DNA of 64,000 bases, from contig DASVWI010000012.1 of NCBI GenBank assembly GCA_036389675.1, positions 62,001-126,000 on the forward strand. Direction: 5' to 3'. This DNA comes from DASQYE01 sp036389675. Lineage in GTDB: Bacteria; Acidobacteriota; Blastocatellia; Pyrinomonadales; Pyrinomonadaceae. The notes under the pieces were generated by a model that saw nothing but the letters and a program-made list of their open reading frames with translations, was not told the origin of the DNA and ran no database searches. Shown piece by piece: positions 16,773 through 26,131 of the stretch (positions are counted from its first letter, which is position 1; each line of letters begins with the position of its first letter). The position numbers and the translations under genes were made by a program.

Positions 16773-19543
16773 TGGCTGGCCTCTCCTTTAAGGGTCGCCG
16801 CCTGCTCGTGCCCGAGGTCGTCCAGACATCGGCGATGGACTGCGGGCCGGCTTCACTCAAATGCCTGCTTGAAGGATACGGGATTCCCGTCAGCTATGGC
16901 CGCCTGCGTGAAGCCTGCCAGACGGATGTAGACGGCACTTCCATTGACACGATTGAAGAGGTCGCCGTCCGGCTCGGCGTGGAAGCAGAGCAGATCATGG
17001 TTCCACCCGACCACCTGCTCCTGCCCGAGGCAAACGCTCTACCGGCGGTCGTGGTCGTTCGCCGTGCCGGTAACGCTACGCACTTCGTTATCGTGTGGCG
17101 GCGGCACGGGCGATTGTTGCAGGTCATGGACCCGGCAGTCGGAAGGCGCTGGGTCGCGGCGAAAAGTTTTCTGGAAGAGGTGTACGTTCACGCCTCGCCC
17201 GTCCCGGCTGAGGCTTGGCGGGAATGGGCCGGATCAGAGGAATTCACGGGCGCGCTACGGCGACGGCTCCGGGATTTGGGGATTCCTGCTGCGACGACGA
17301 AGCGCATGCTGGGAGCAGCGCTGGGCGAGACGGGCTGGCTGGGGCTGGCTGCGCTGGATGCGTCCGTGCGTATGGCCGAAGCTGTCGTGCGCTCCGGCGC
17401 GATCAGGGGCGGGAGACAGGCGGCGCGCATCATTGAGCGCTTCTCAGCCGGGGTGCTGGCGGAGGGCACAATACCTGAGCAGGTTGTTCCGGCAGAGTTC
17501 TGGTCTGTAAGCGCCGCTCCGTTGGGCGAAGAGGGCGAGGAGCAGGTCTTACTGCGTGGGGCTGTGCTGGTTCGTGCCCTGCGGCGAAGCAAGAGGCCTC
17601 TGGGCCAGCAACGCGGCGTTTCATGCGAGCCGGGCGAAGAGGGAACTGAAGCGCTTTCAGCCGAGCTTGTCGCCGCGCTCGAAGAGCCGCCGAGTCGCCC
17701 CGCCATTGAGTTTATACGGCTTCTCTACGCCGACGGCCTCTTCTCGCCGCTCAGCCTGCTGACGGCGCTGGCCGTGGCAGCCGCAGGCGCAGTCATTGAG
17801 GCCCTGCTGTTCCGGGGGATTTTCGACATCGGGCGAGACCTCAACCTTGAAGGTCAGAGGTTGGGAGCGATAGGCGCGCTCGTCGCCTTCGTCACGGCGC
17901 TCCTGTTGCTGGAGCTGCCGATGGCTTCCATGATGCTCCGTCTGGGTCGCGGCCTTGAGACGCGCCTGCGGATGCTTTTCATGAAAAAGATACCGCTGCT
18001 CGGAGACAGGTACTTTCACAGCCGACTTATTTCCGACATGGCCGAGCGCAGCCACAGCACGCACCGCGTACGCTCCGTGCCGGTGCTTGGCGGGCGCTTC
18101 ATCCGCCTGATTTTTGAGCTCGTCCTGACGACCGCCGGAATCATATGGCTCGATGCGGCGAGCGCTCCCTTAGCGCTCCTCGCGGCTGCCCTCGCCGTTG
18201 GTTTCCCGCTCGCGGCTGAGCCCGTACTGATAGAGCGCGACCTGCGAGTCCGCAACCATAACGGGGGCTTAAGCCGTTTCTATCTGGACGCGCTCGTCGG
18301 CCTCTTCGCCGTGCGCGCACACGGGGCCGAGCGCGCTATGCGTCGCGAGCACGAAAGCCTTCTCCTCGAATGGGCGGGCGCGAGCTTAGGGTTTCAACGC
18401 GCGGTGGTCGTCACAGACGCTTTACAGTCTTTAGTCGGATTCGGACTGGCGGCGTGGCTGATACTGGATCACTTCAGCCGGGCCGGCGAATCGGGCGGGC
18501 TGCTCTTGTTCGCCTACTGGGTGCTCAACCTGCCGGTCATTGGTCAGGGGTTGGCCCAGCTTGCCCGTCAGTACACGGATTTTCGCAACGTCACGCTCCG
18601 CCTTCTCGAACCGCTCGGAGCGCGCGAAGAAACGACCGTTGAGGCGGACATGGTCGAAGGCCCTGCTCTTACCTCCGCGATTGCGAACGCCCGCCGGCGC
18701 GGCGTCTCTCTCAGCTTCAAAGCAGTCACCGTCCGCGCCTCCGGGCACACCATCCTGAGAAACATTAACCTTTCAATCGGCGCTGGCGAGCACGTCGCCG
18801 TCGCAGGGCCATCGGGCGCGGGCAAATCAACTCTGGTGGGCCTGCTCCTCGGCTGGCAACGCGCGGCGGAGGGCGTCGTGCTGGTTGACGATGCGCCGCT
18901 CGACGATCAGCGCCTGGAAGAGTTGCGGCGCGAAACGGCTTGGGTTGACCCGACCGTGCAACTCTGGAATAGAACCTTCCTTGAAAACTTACTCTATGGT
19001 TTCACGCAGGAGGCTGCTCCGGCGGTCAACGAAGTGATCGAAATGGCTGACCTGTTGGACGTGCTTGAGGGCCTCCCCGACGGGCTGCAAACCTTACTCG
19101 GCGAAGGAGGCGCGCTCGTGTCGGGCGGTCAGGGACAGCGCGTACGAGTTGGGCGCGCGATGGTGCGTTCGCGTGCCCGGCTGGTCATTCTCGACGAGCC
19201 CTTTCGCGGGCTTGAGCGCGAGCGTCGCCGCGAGATGCTGGCCCGTGCCCGTGCCCTCTGGCAAGACGCCACCCTGATCTGTATTACACACGATGTTGGC
19301 TCGACTCAGTCGTTCAACCGCGCCGTGGTTATACACGAAGGCGAAGCCGTCGAGGACGATTCGCCCGCTCGACTGGCAGCCCGTCCCGGCTCACGTTATC
19401 GCTCTCTGTTGGAGGCCGAAGAGGACGTGCGGGCGGGAATGTGGTCGAGCGCTTTGTGGCGACGGCTGACTCTTCAAGATCGGCGTTTATCGGAGGACGA
19501 GGTGAGAACAGAGGAGGGCGTCAGAACCAATGTCGGAGCATGA
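16772..19543 (+). CDS. ABC exporter with N-terminal C39 double-glycine peptidase
   Basis: The protein has 923 residues from the ATG at 16772, which overlaps the HlyD stop. An N-terminal C39 peptidase domain (about 1-140) has the full catalytic set: Cys24 in TSAMDCGPASL, His104 in THFVIVW and Asp120 in VMDPAVG. An unusual spacer of about 170 residues follows, then a transmembrane domain from about residue 318. The ATPase domain has Walker A GPSGAGKST near 680, signature VSGGQGQR near 784, Walker B LVILDEPF near 806 and an H-loop in ITHD. Such exporters cut leader peptides after Gly-Gly during transport. The intact triad suggests active processing, and the micro-peptides upstream, with Gly12-Gly13, are the obvious candidate substrates. 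Confidence 0.9.
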   Translation: MAGLSFKGRRLLVPEVVQTSAMDCGPASLKCLLEGYGIPVSYGRLREACQTDVDGTSIDTIEEVAVRLGVEAEQIMVPPDHLLLPEANALPAVVVVRRAGNATHFVIVWRRHGRLLQVMDPAVGRRWVAAKSFLEEVYVHASPVPAEAWREWAGSEEFTGALRRRLRDLGIPAATTKRMLGAALGETGWLGLAALDASVRMAEAVVRSGAIRGGRQAARIIERFSAGVLAEGTIPEQVVPAEFWSVSAAPLGEEGEEQVLLRGAVLVRALRRSKRPLGQQRGVSCEPGEEGTEALSAELVAALEEPPSRPAIEFIRLLYADGLFSPLSLLTALAVAAAGAVIEALLFRGIFDIGRDLNLEGQRLGAIGALVAFVTALLLLELPMASMMLRLGRGLETRLRMLFMKKIPLLGDRYFHSRLISDMAERSHSTHRVRSVPVLGGRFIRLIFELVLTTAGIIWLDAASAPLALLAAALAVGFPLAAEPVLIERDLRVRNHNGGLSRFYLDALVGLFAVRAHGAERAMRREHESLLLEWAGASLGFQRAVVVTDALQSLVGFGLAAWLILDHFSRAGESGGLLLFAYWVLNLPVIGQGLAQLARQYTDFRNVTLRLLEPLGAREETTVEADMVEGPALTSAIANARRRGVSLSFKAVTVRASGHTILRNINLSIGAGEHVAVAGPSGAGKSTLVGLLLGWQRAAEGVVLVDDAPLDDQRLEELRRETAWVDPTVQLWNRTFLENLLYGFTQEAAPAVNEVIEMADLLDVLEGLPDGLQTLLGEGGALVSGGQGQRVRVGRAMVRSRARLVILDEPFRGLERERRREMLARARALWQDATLICITHDVGSTQSFNRAVVIHEGEAVEDDSPARLAARPGSRYRSLLEAEEDVRAGMWSSALWRRLTLQDRRLSEDEVRTEEGVRTNVGA

Positions 19544-21665
19544 CATCCAACAGCTGTGCTGGCCCATTAACAGATTGGGGGAAGCCCTTGACTTGCTGGC
19601 GCGGGAAAGCGGACTGGCGCAACCCGCGGCCTTGGCTCAGCCGCCGCCGCCCCCGGTCATCAACGAGGAGGGGGACGCGCTCAACCGCTGGGTCACAGCC
19701 TCCGCCGATTGGCTCGGCTTAGAGGCAGAACCGAGGGAGGTTCGTTACGCGAGCGTTGAGCAGATGGTGCGGACTTCCGCCCCATCGCTGTTTCGGATAA
19801 CCGTCGAAGGCGAGTCTCGCTTTCTGGTGCTACTGGAGAGCCGTAATCGCGCGGCGTCCGTCCTCACCCCGGACGCGGAGGTGCGACGGGTGAGCCCTTC
19901 GATAATTCACACGGCGCTCAGAAGCGCAGTCGAAGCGGCGCAGGCGAAAGAAGTGAGCGACCTTCTTCGAGAGCTGGGCATACACGGGCGGCGAGAGGCG
20001 CGTGCGCGTGCCGCTATCTTGCGCCAGCGGCTGGGTACGACGCTCGCGGGCCAGTGCTGGGTGCTGCGCCTTTCGCCCGGTGAGGGGGTGTTGAGGCAAG
20101 CGCGCGACGCACGTCTCCCCCGCAGGCTTCTCATCATGGCGGCGGCCTACACTATTCAATATGGCCTGTGGCTCATGTCCTGGTGGCTGGTTGGACGCGC
20201 CGCTTTCCGCTGGCGCTCCGAGCGCGACTGGCTGATCGCATGGGCGCTCCTGCTCATAACTATGATTCCGTTCCGGCTGCTCTACATCTGGTCGAGCGCG
20301 CTTTTCTCTATCGGCGCGGGCGGGCTTCTTAAGCAAAGATTGCTGTATGGGGCGTTGCGTATGAACCCGGAAGAGATGCGACGCGAGGGAGTCGGACACT
20401 TGCTCGGGCGCGTCTTCGAGAGTGAGGCGGTCGAGACGCTTTCACTTTCAGGAGGCTTTCTCGCGCTCGTCTCACTCATAGAGTTGGCGTGTGGAGCATT
20501 CGTGCTCGGCTTTGGAGCGGCGGGCAGGCTGCACCTCCTTTTGTTCATCGTCTGGGCGGTCTTGACCTTCGCCGTGAGCTGGAGCTTTTTCCGAAGCCGT
20601 GGCCCTTGGACTGCGTCACGCCTTGAAATCACGCACCATCTGGTAGAAGTGATGACAGGTTATCGCACTCGCCTCGTGCAGGAAGCAAGCAAGCGTTGGC
20701 ATGACGAAGAAGACCGTGCGCTGGAGTCTTACCTGAAGCTCTCTCGCTTGAGAGATCGTGACGCGACCCTTCTGATGGTTCTGCCGCGAGGCTGGCTTCT
20801 GGCCGGCGTCTGCGGGTTGGCCCCGGCGTTCGTCTCCGGCCACAGCTCACCGCAAAGTCTCGCCGTCAGCCTCGGGGGTGTCCTGCTCGTCTACCGGGCG
20901 TTGGACAAGCTGGCGGAAAGCCTTGCGACCCTCGCGGCGGCGGGTATCGCATGGCAGCAAGTTGAGCCCTTCTTCCGCGCAGCATCCCGCAGGGAAAGCA
21001 AAGGCTTGCCTGCGTTCGCCACCGGGACAGGCACGTTAGAACGAGCCGCAGGCAGGGCGCTCATTGAGGCGCACGACCTTGCATTCCGCTACGACGGGCG
21101 CGACGAGCCGGTGCTGCGTGGTTGCCGTCTATCCGTCCACGCCGGCGACCGCGTGTTGCTCAAAGGGCCTTCGGGTGGTGGGAAATCCACGCTCGCCTCA
21201 CTGCTCACAGGCATGCGCTCGCCGCAGGCGGGGCTACTGCTGCTCGACGGACTCGACCGGCAAACCCTTGGGGACGAAGGTTGGCGGCGCAGGGTGGCTT
21301 CCGCTCCGCAGTTCCACGAAAATCATGTCCTGACTGAGAGCTTCGCCTTCAACCTCCTGATGGGTCGGAGTTGGCCGCCGCGCCCCTCGGACGTAGCGGA
21401 GGCGGAGGCCATCTGCATGGAGTTAGGTCTGGGAGAACTGCTGACGCGCATGCCTGCCGGCTTCTGGCAGATGGTCGGCGAGAGCGGCTGGCAGCTCTCG
21501 CACGGCGAGCGCAGCCGCCTGTACATCGCGCGGGCGCTTCTTCAAGGCGCGGAGCTGGTGGTCCTGGACGAAAGCTTCGCCGCGCTCGACCCTGAGAACC
21601 TGCGCCTCGCGCTCTCGTGCGTCCTGCGCAGGGCTCCGACCTTAGTTGTCGTCGCACACCCTTGA
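19530..21665 (+). CDS. Second ABC exporter (no peptidase) of the same operon
   Basis: The protein has 711 residues and overlaps the previous gene by 14 bases; GAGGAGGG lies upstream within that gene. The N-terminal 190 residues are soluble and not recognised, with no C39 cysteine. The transmembrane domain begins near residue 200 (LLIMAAAYTIQYGLWLMSWW). The ATPase part has Walker A GPSGGGKST near 546, a degenerate signature LSHGERSR near 656, Walker B LVVLDESFAALD and a C-terminal VVVAHP. The protein ends right after the H-loop, so it is slightly short. Paired peptidase-bearing and peptidase-free exporters are known from NHLM-type systems, in which they probably form one heteromeric transporter. 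Confidence 0.88.
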   Translation: MSEHDIQQLCWPINRLGEALDLLARESGLAQPAALAQPPPPPVINEEGDALNRWVTASADWLGLEAEPREVRYASVEQMVRTSAPSLFRITVEGESRFLVLLESRNRAASVLTPDAEVRRVSPSIIHTALRSAVEAAQAKEVSDLLRELGIHGRREARARAAILRQRLGTTLAGQCWVLRLSPGEGVLRQARDARLPRRLLIMAAAYTIQYGLWLMSWWLVGRAAFRWRSERDWLIAWALLLITMIPFRLLYIWSSALFSIGAGGLLKQRLLYGALRMNPEEMRREGVGHLLGRVFESEAVETLSLSGGFLALVSLIELACGAFVLGFGAAGRLHLLLFIVWAVLTFAVSWSFFRSRGPWTASRLEITHHLVEVMTGYRTRLVQEASKRWHDEEDRALESYLKLSRLRDRDATLLMVLPRGWLLAGVCGLAPAFVSGHSSPQSLAVSLGGVLLVYRALDKLAESLATLAAAGIAWQQVEPFFRAASRRESKGLPAFATGTGTLERAAGRALIEAHDLAFRYDGRDEPVLRGCRLSVHAGDRVLLKGPSGGGKSTLASLLTGMRSPQAGLLLLDGLDRQTLGDEGWRRRVASAPQFHENHVLTESFAFNLLMGRSWPPRPSDVAEAEAICMELGLGELLTRMPAGFWQMVGESGWQLSHGERSRLYIARALLQGAELVVLDESFAALDPENLRLALSCVLRRAPTLVVVAHP

Positions 21666-21678
21666 GCCATGGCAGGGT

Positions 21679-22446
21679 TCAGCTAATCCTTCGTACTTCG
21701 GCGCAGAACCGGTAGCCGTGCTTGGGCACGGTTTCGACGTACTCCTGAGCCTCTCCTCCGAGCGCCTTGCGAAGCTGGCTCATGCTGACCGTCAGATTAT
21801 TCTCCTCGACCTCTGTGTTGGCCCAGACCTCGCGCATGATCTCCTCTTTGCGAACAAGGTGGCCGCTATTCTGCACCAGCAGTAACAGCAGGTCATAAAT
21901 CTTTGCCGGTAGCGGCACGGGCTCGCCGTCCCGAAGCAAGCGTTGCTCGCCCTCCTCCAAGCGAAAGGGGCCGAACTCATGAACGCGTTGCCCGCCTTTG
22001 AGAAGATTCTGGAGATGCCTTGCGCGCGCGAGCGCTTCCTCCAACTCTCGCACGCGCTCCGCGAGCCTCTCTTTGAGCATTACCATCTGCTCGCCGATGC
22101 GGACGCGCGCCATCATCTCGCCCAGATCAAAAGGCTTCACCACATAGTCATTCGCGCCAGCGCCGAGCCCTTCGACAACGTCGTCCTTTCCGCCTCTGAC
22201 CGACAGCAAAATAATGTACGGGGGAATATCGCGCCTCAGTCTGCGTACCCTGCGGCAGACCTCGAACCCGTTCATGCCCGGCATCACCAGATCAAGGACG
22301 GCGAGCGGCGGGGCCGAATCCGCCGAAAGGATATGGTATGCGGCAGCCCCGTCCGTAGCGTTCACCACGTCGTAACCGTCGTTCACCAGAAGGTACTCAA
22401 GCTTCCGACGAGACACGGCATCATCGTCCGCCACTAAGACCTTCAC
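21679..22446 (-). CDS. Response regulator, receiver plus OmpR/ToxR-type DNA-binding domain
   Basis: The protein has 255 residues. The receiver domain (about 1-120) has the acidic pocket ADDD at 6-9, phospho-acceptor Asp52 in LAVLDLVMPG and the Lys of VVKPF. A coiled-coil linker (EQMVMLKERLAERVRELEEA) is followed by a winged-helix DNA-binding domain (about 155-252), ending YVETVPKHGYRFCAEV, the typical Trans_reg_C end. The gene ends 13 bases from the convergent exporter operon and is divergent from a hybrid kinase 292 bases away. The linker coiled coil may help dimerisation. It may act with that kinase and control the exporter locus; this is inferred from position. Confidence 0.88.
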   Translation of the reverse strand: MKVLVADDDAVSRRKLEYLLVNDGYDVVNATDGAAAYHILSADSAPPLAVLDLVMPGMNGFEVCRRVRRLRRDIPPYIILLSVRGGKDDVVEGLGAGANDYVVKPFDLGEMMARVRIGEQMVMLKERLAERVRELEEALARARHLQNLLKGGQRVHEFGPFRLEEGEQRLLRDGEPVPLPAKIYDLLLLLVQNSGHLVRKEEIMREVWANTEVEENNLTVSMSQLRKALGGEAQEYVETVPKHGYRFCAEVRRIS

Positions 22447-22738
22447 AGCCCAATCCCTGAAACATTAAGGTTCCTGTTAATCTTCATAGTAGAGTAGCTG
22501 ACCGAAGAGAGTCGGCCAGAGAAGATCGTCTAACCGAAAGGCATTATAATCCAGAACAACCCGCCCGCACGTGCCCGGCGACACGGGAGGAGAGTATGCC
22601 TCGGGCCTCCTTAATTAGTCCCTAATTTATTGCTAAGAACTGATTAATTCCTTCCAGATGGCGCTCCCTCCAGATGGATTGCTCAAATGATTTCGCCTAA
22701 ACTATCGCCCCGGCCTATCAAGCGCGAGGGCTCAAAAT

Positions 22739-25459
22739 ATGCAGTGGGATGAGAAGACTGACCGCTTCGCTGTCGTGACCAGCGTGATGGCCGCGCTCGG
22801 CGCAGCTTTTGCCCTCTGGCGCTTTCCGACGCCGCTCCTGACCAACATACACTTCATCATACTGGCCCTCATCTCGCTCGCCTCGCCTTTATTCATCAAG
22901 ACGATTCACGTCCCGCTCGGTCTGGTCGAAGAGATCACGGTCGAAGATATCATCTATTTTCTAGCCATGATCTTCTTTGAAGGCGAAGCGGCGATCCTGA
23001 TGGCGATGTTCTTCGGCTTCGCCGTGAAGGTGAAAAACACCGGCCTGCTGACGAGGTGCTTCAACGCGGCCCTGATGGTCTGGACATATACGGCGGCTGT
23101 CTGGTCAGTGCGGCTCACGCTCGGCCCCCTCGTTCAGGTCTTCAGTAATATCTACTCGCCCGTAGCGCTGGCCGGACTCTGCTTAGCTGCGACGGTCGCC
23201 TTTTTTGTGAACACCTTAATACTCGGTATCCATCAGGCGCTTCGCAACCGAAAGCCTTTCAGAGAAGCCTGGCTATCAGGCTCTTTCAGATGGGTGTGGA
23301 TTACCTACCTCGTCGGGGCTTTAACAGCCGGGCTGGTCGCACACATCGCGCGCACTGCCGGTTTCTACACTGTGCTCTTTGTCACGCCGCTGATCGCCGC
23401 CATCTACCTCACCTACCAGAACTACTTCTCGAAGATCGAAGCGATGGCGCAGGCGGCGCGCGCCGAAGCAGCGCAGGCGGCTGCCCTTGAGTCGGCGCGG
23501 CTCAAATCGGAGTTTCTCGCCAATATGAGCCACGAGATACGCACGCCGATGAACGCCGTCATCGCCATGACGGGGCTGCTTCTCGAAAGTGAGTTGACGC
23601 CGTCGCAGCGCGAGTATGCCCGGACGATTCGCACAAGCGGCGAGTCACTGCTGCTGGTGCTCAACGACGTACTCGATTTCTCAAAAATCGAGGCGGGCCA
23701 TCTCGATCTCGAATACCGCCCGCTCGATCTGCTGGAGTGCGTCGAGGGAACGCTTGACCTGTTCGCGCTTCAGGCGGGCGCGAAGGGGCTCGACCTTGTT
23801 TACGCTTTTGAACGGACGCTTCCCCCTGTCGTAGTGGGTGACTTCAACAGGCTGCGGCAGATTCTGGTGAACCTCGTCGGCAACGCCGTGAAGTTCACCG
23901 ACGATGGTGAGGTCTGCGTCACCGTCCGCGCGCAACGATTGACGGGGGCGCGCCTCAAGCTACAGTTCTCAGTGCGAGACACGGGCGTCGGCATCCCGGC
24001 GGAAAGTATGGATAAACTCTTCAAGTCGTTCAGCCAGGTTGACAGCTCCACGACAAGGCGGCACGGAGGGACAGGACTCGGGCTGGCAATCAGCAAGCGT
24101 CTGTGTGAGCTTATGGGAGGGCGAATCTGGGCCGAGAGCATCGAGGGCGTAGGCTCGACCTTCTCTTTCTCCCTTGAGGTTGAAGCGTTGGATGCGCCAC
24201 AGAGTTCGCCCCTCTTTGCGGATGCACGGGCCGAGCTGGGGGGCAAGCGTTTATTGATTATCGCTCGCAAAGCCGCGCTCTGCTCAGCCTTAACGATGCA
24301 GGCCGAGGCGCTGCACATGGACGTAACCACTGCCTCAAACGCGCCGGAGGCCCTCACACTGCTGGAGAGCGGGGAGCGATTCGACGCGGTATTGTTGGAC
24401 GGGGACGAGTCTGAATGCGAGCTGCTCACGCGCGGGCACGGCTCTCTCCCGCCCCTGCTGCTTTTGACGGAGGCGGGTGAGCTGCCGTCGCAGCCAAACA
24501 AAGGGGGGCGGGTATGTGCCCTCATACGTAAGCCTGTCCGTCTCGCAACTCTATCCGAGACACTGCTGGGCACGGTCGCCCGTCGCGAGGCAAAGCTCTC
24601 GGCAGAGGCAAGCCAGAGTCGCGTCGAACGCGACTTGGCAGAGCGCCTGCCGCTGCGTGTGCTGCTGGCCGAAGATAATGTAGTCAATCAAAGGGTGGCG
24701 CTGCACGTCCTCTCTCTGATGGGCTACGAGGCGGACGTTGCTGCCAACGGGGCGGAGGCGCTTGAAGCTTTAGGGCGTCGTCGTTATGACCTGGTGTTAT
24801 TGGACGTGCAGATGCCCGTCATGGATGGGCTGGAAGCGGCGCGAAGAATTCGGGAGGGCTGGGCTGAGGCGGAAAGGCCACGGCTGATCGCTATGACTGC
24901 GAGCGCTATGCAGGGCGACCGGGAGAAATGTCTGCTGGCCGGAATGGACGACTACCTCACGAAGCCGATCAGCATTGGCGATATCAGGGCGGTGCTCCTG
25001 AAGTGGGGAACGTCCGTGTCGGTCAAATCGGCTACCGTCAACTCGCCCGAGCAATGTGAGCCTTCAACCGATGCCATGCTGCCTGACGACGCCTCAAGTC
25101 TTGACATGACGAGCTTAAGGGAGTTGCAACGGATGCAAGCCAAAGTCGGGGGCGACATCCTCGCCGAGCTGACGGAACTGTTCCTCAGGGACACTCCTCC
25201 AAGGCTTGACGGCGTGAGCCGCGCCATTGCGACCCATGACGGCGAAGAGGTAAGACATCAGGCGCACACCTTGAAAGGGAGTTGCCTCAACTTCGGCGCG
25301 CCGCGCATGGCCGCCCTCTGTGACTGGCTGGAGCAACAGGGCCTGCTCGGCAGATTCGACGAAGCGGCTGAGACTGCCGCCGAACTGGGCCGGGAATTTT
25401 CCCGTGTTTCATCTCTACTCAAATCCATGCTCAGGAAGGAGGCGAGCCCGAAGACGTGA
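22739..25459 (+). CDS. Multi-pass hybrid histidine kinase with receivers and HPt domain
   Basis: The protein has 906 residues. The N-terminal 225 residues hold six to eight transmembrane segments and no large outside loop. A short coiled coil leads to HisKA with His265 in SHEIRTP, then an HATPase domain (GNAVKFTDDG, DTGVGIPAESMDKLF, GTGLGLAIS). A degenerate receiver (about 500-610, a lone LLDGDE) is followed by an intact one (about 635-755, phospho-acceptor Asp689 in LLDVQMPVMDG). A C-terminal HPt domain carries His843 in HQAHTLKGS. A complete phosphorelay thus sits in one chain, with output likely through the divergent response regulator at 21679-22446. A membrane-embedded sensor without a periplasmic domain suits a small hydrophobic ligand. 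Confidence 0.9.
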   Translation: MQWDEKTDRFAVVTSVMAALGAAFALWRFPTPLLTNIHFIILALISLASPLFIKTIHVPLGLVEEITVEDIIYFLAMIFFEGEAAILMAMFFGFAVKVKNTGLLTRCFNAALMVWTYTAAVWSVRLTLGPLVQVFSNIYSPVALAGLCLAATVAFFVNTLILGIHQALRNRKPFREAWLSGSFRWVWITYLVGALTAGLVAHIARTAGFYTVLFVTPLIAAIYLTYQNYFSKIEAMAQAARAEAAQAAALESARLKSEFLANMSHEIRTPMNAVIAMTGLLLESELTPSQREYARTIRTSGESLLLVLNDVLDFSKIEAGHLDLEYRPLDLLECVEGTLDLFALQAGAKGLDLVYAFERTLPPVVVGDFNRLRQILVNLVGNAVKFTDDGEVCVTVRAQRLTGARLKLQFSVRDTGVGIPAESMDKLFKSFSQVDSSTTRRHGGTGLGLAISKRLCELMGGRIWAESIEGVGSTFSFSLEVEALDAPQSSPLFADARAELGGKRLLIIARKAALCSALTMQAEALHMDVTTASNAPEALTLLESGERFDAVLLDGDESECELLTRGHGSLPPLLLLTEAGELPSQPNKGGRVCALIRKPVRLATLSETLLGTVARREAKLSAEASQSRVERDLAERLPLRVLLAEDNVVNQRVALHVLSLMGYEADVAANGAEALEALGRRRYDLVLLDVQMPVMDGLEAARRIREGWAEAERPRLIAMTASAMQGDREKCLLAGMDDYLTKPISIGDIRAVLLKWGTSVSVKSATVNSPEQCEPSTDAMLPDDASSLDMTSLRELQRMQAKVGGDILAELTELFLRDTPPRLDGVSRAIATHDGEEVRHQAHTLKGSCLNFGAPRMAALCDWLEQQGLLGRFDEAAETAAELGREFSRVSSLLKSMLRKEASPKT

Positions 25460-25504
25460 GCCCATGTTCTAGGGCTGTGAAGGCTGTTCGTTAAAGTCCG
25501 CAGT

Positions 25505-26030
25505 ATGATTTCAGCCACGCCGAAGCCGAAATTGGAGACCGAAGAAGACCTGACGGAGTACAAAAGGCAGTTCCTGGGCGGAAATTGAGGCCTACTCCGG
25601 ACTGTCCTGGGCCACTTGGCACGACGCCATTTCTGCGGCTCTGGAAAAATACGGGGCGAAGAGAATCGGCATCCTGACTCCGTTCGATAAGAAAGGGAAC
25701 GAGTTCGCGACACAGATGTTCGAAGAACTGGGTTTCAATGTCGTGGCAAGCGTCGGCTTCTCCTGCGCCAATGCCCTTCATATCGCGCACGTCCCGGACT
25801 GGGCCAAGGAAAGGGCGATTCTCGAGTTGTTAGCCACTGGCGAGAATGAGCTGGATGCGGTCGTGCAGTGCGGAACAAACATGAGTTTGATAGACGTGAC
25901 AGAGAAACTGGAGCCTGTTATTGGAATTCCTATTCTGGGTATCAACGCGGTGCTCTTCTGGTACGCGCTGCGCGAGAATGGGTTCGAAGGAGCTTTGGCG
26001 GGTGGGGGGAGGCTGTTGCAGGAGTTCTGA
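25505..26030 (+). pseudogene. Broken Asp/Glu-racemase-superfamily gene (maleate isomerase/arylmalonate decarboxylase-like)
   Basis: Two pieces in different frames together resemble the C-terminal two thirds of this superfamily. The first frame (25505-25588) reads to KLETEEDLTEYKRQFLGGN and stops. The second, open from about 25572 to 26030, continues with WAEIEAYSGLSWATWHDAIS, GAKRIGILTPFDKKG and the conserved VVQCGTNMSL with its Cys, then IPILGINAV. A one-base frameshift near 25575-25588 joins them. About 80-100 N-terminal residues are missing, since the kinase gene ends just upstream. No Shine-Dalgarno is visible before 25505. An intact 104-residue protein from 25716 is possible but would lack the first catalytic Cys. 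Confidence 0.6.
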
Positions 26031-26093
26031 TCTCGCGCCGGGCAGCATAATGTCGTCAAGCGGCAGGCGCACGATCGGCGGAAATAAAAACCC

Positions 26094-26123
26094 TTGACAG
26101 ATTGTCCTTGTAAGGTGTATCTT
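26094..26123 (+). promoter_or_regulatory. marR promoter with overlapping operator
   Basis: A TTGACA box (26094-26099) and TATCTT (26118-26123) are spaced 18 bases apart and end 8 bases before the marR ATG. Between them, at 26103-26118, lies TGTCCTTGTAAGGTGT with the core CCTT-N2-AAGG. A perfect 16-bp version of the same core lies after marR. Placement between -35 and -10 fits autorepression. Confidence 0.75.
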
Positions 26124-26131
26124 CTGGCTAT

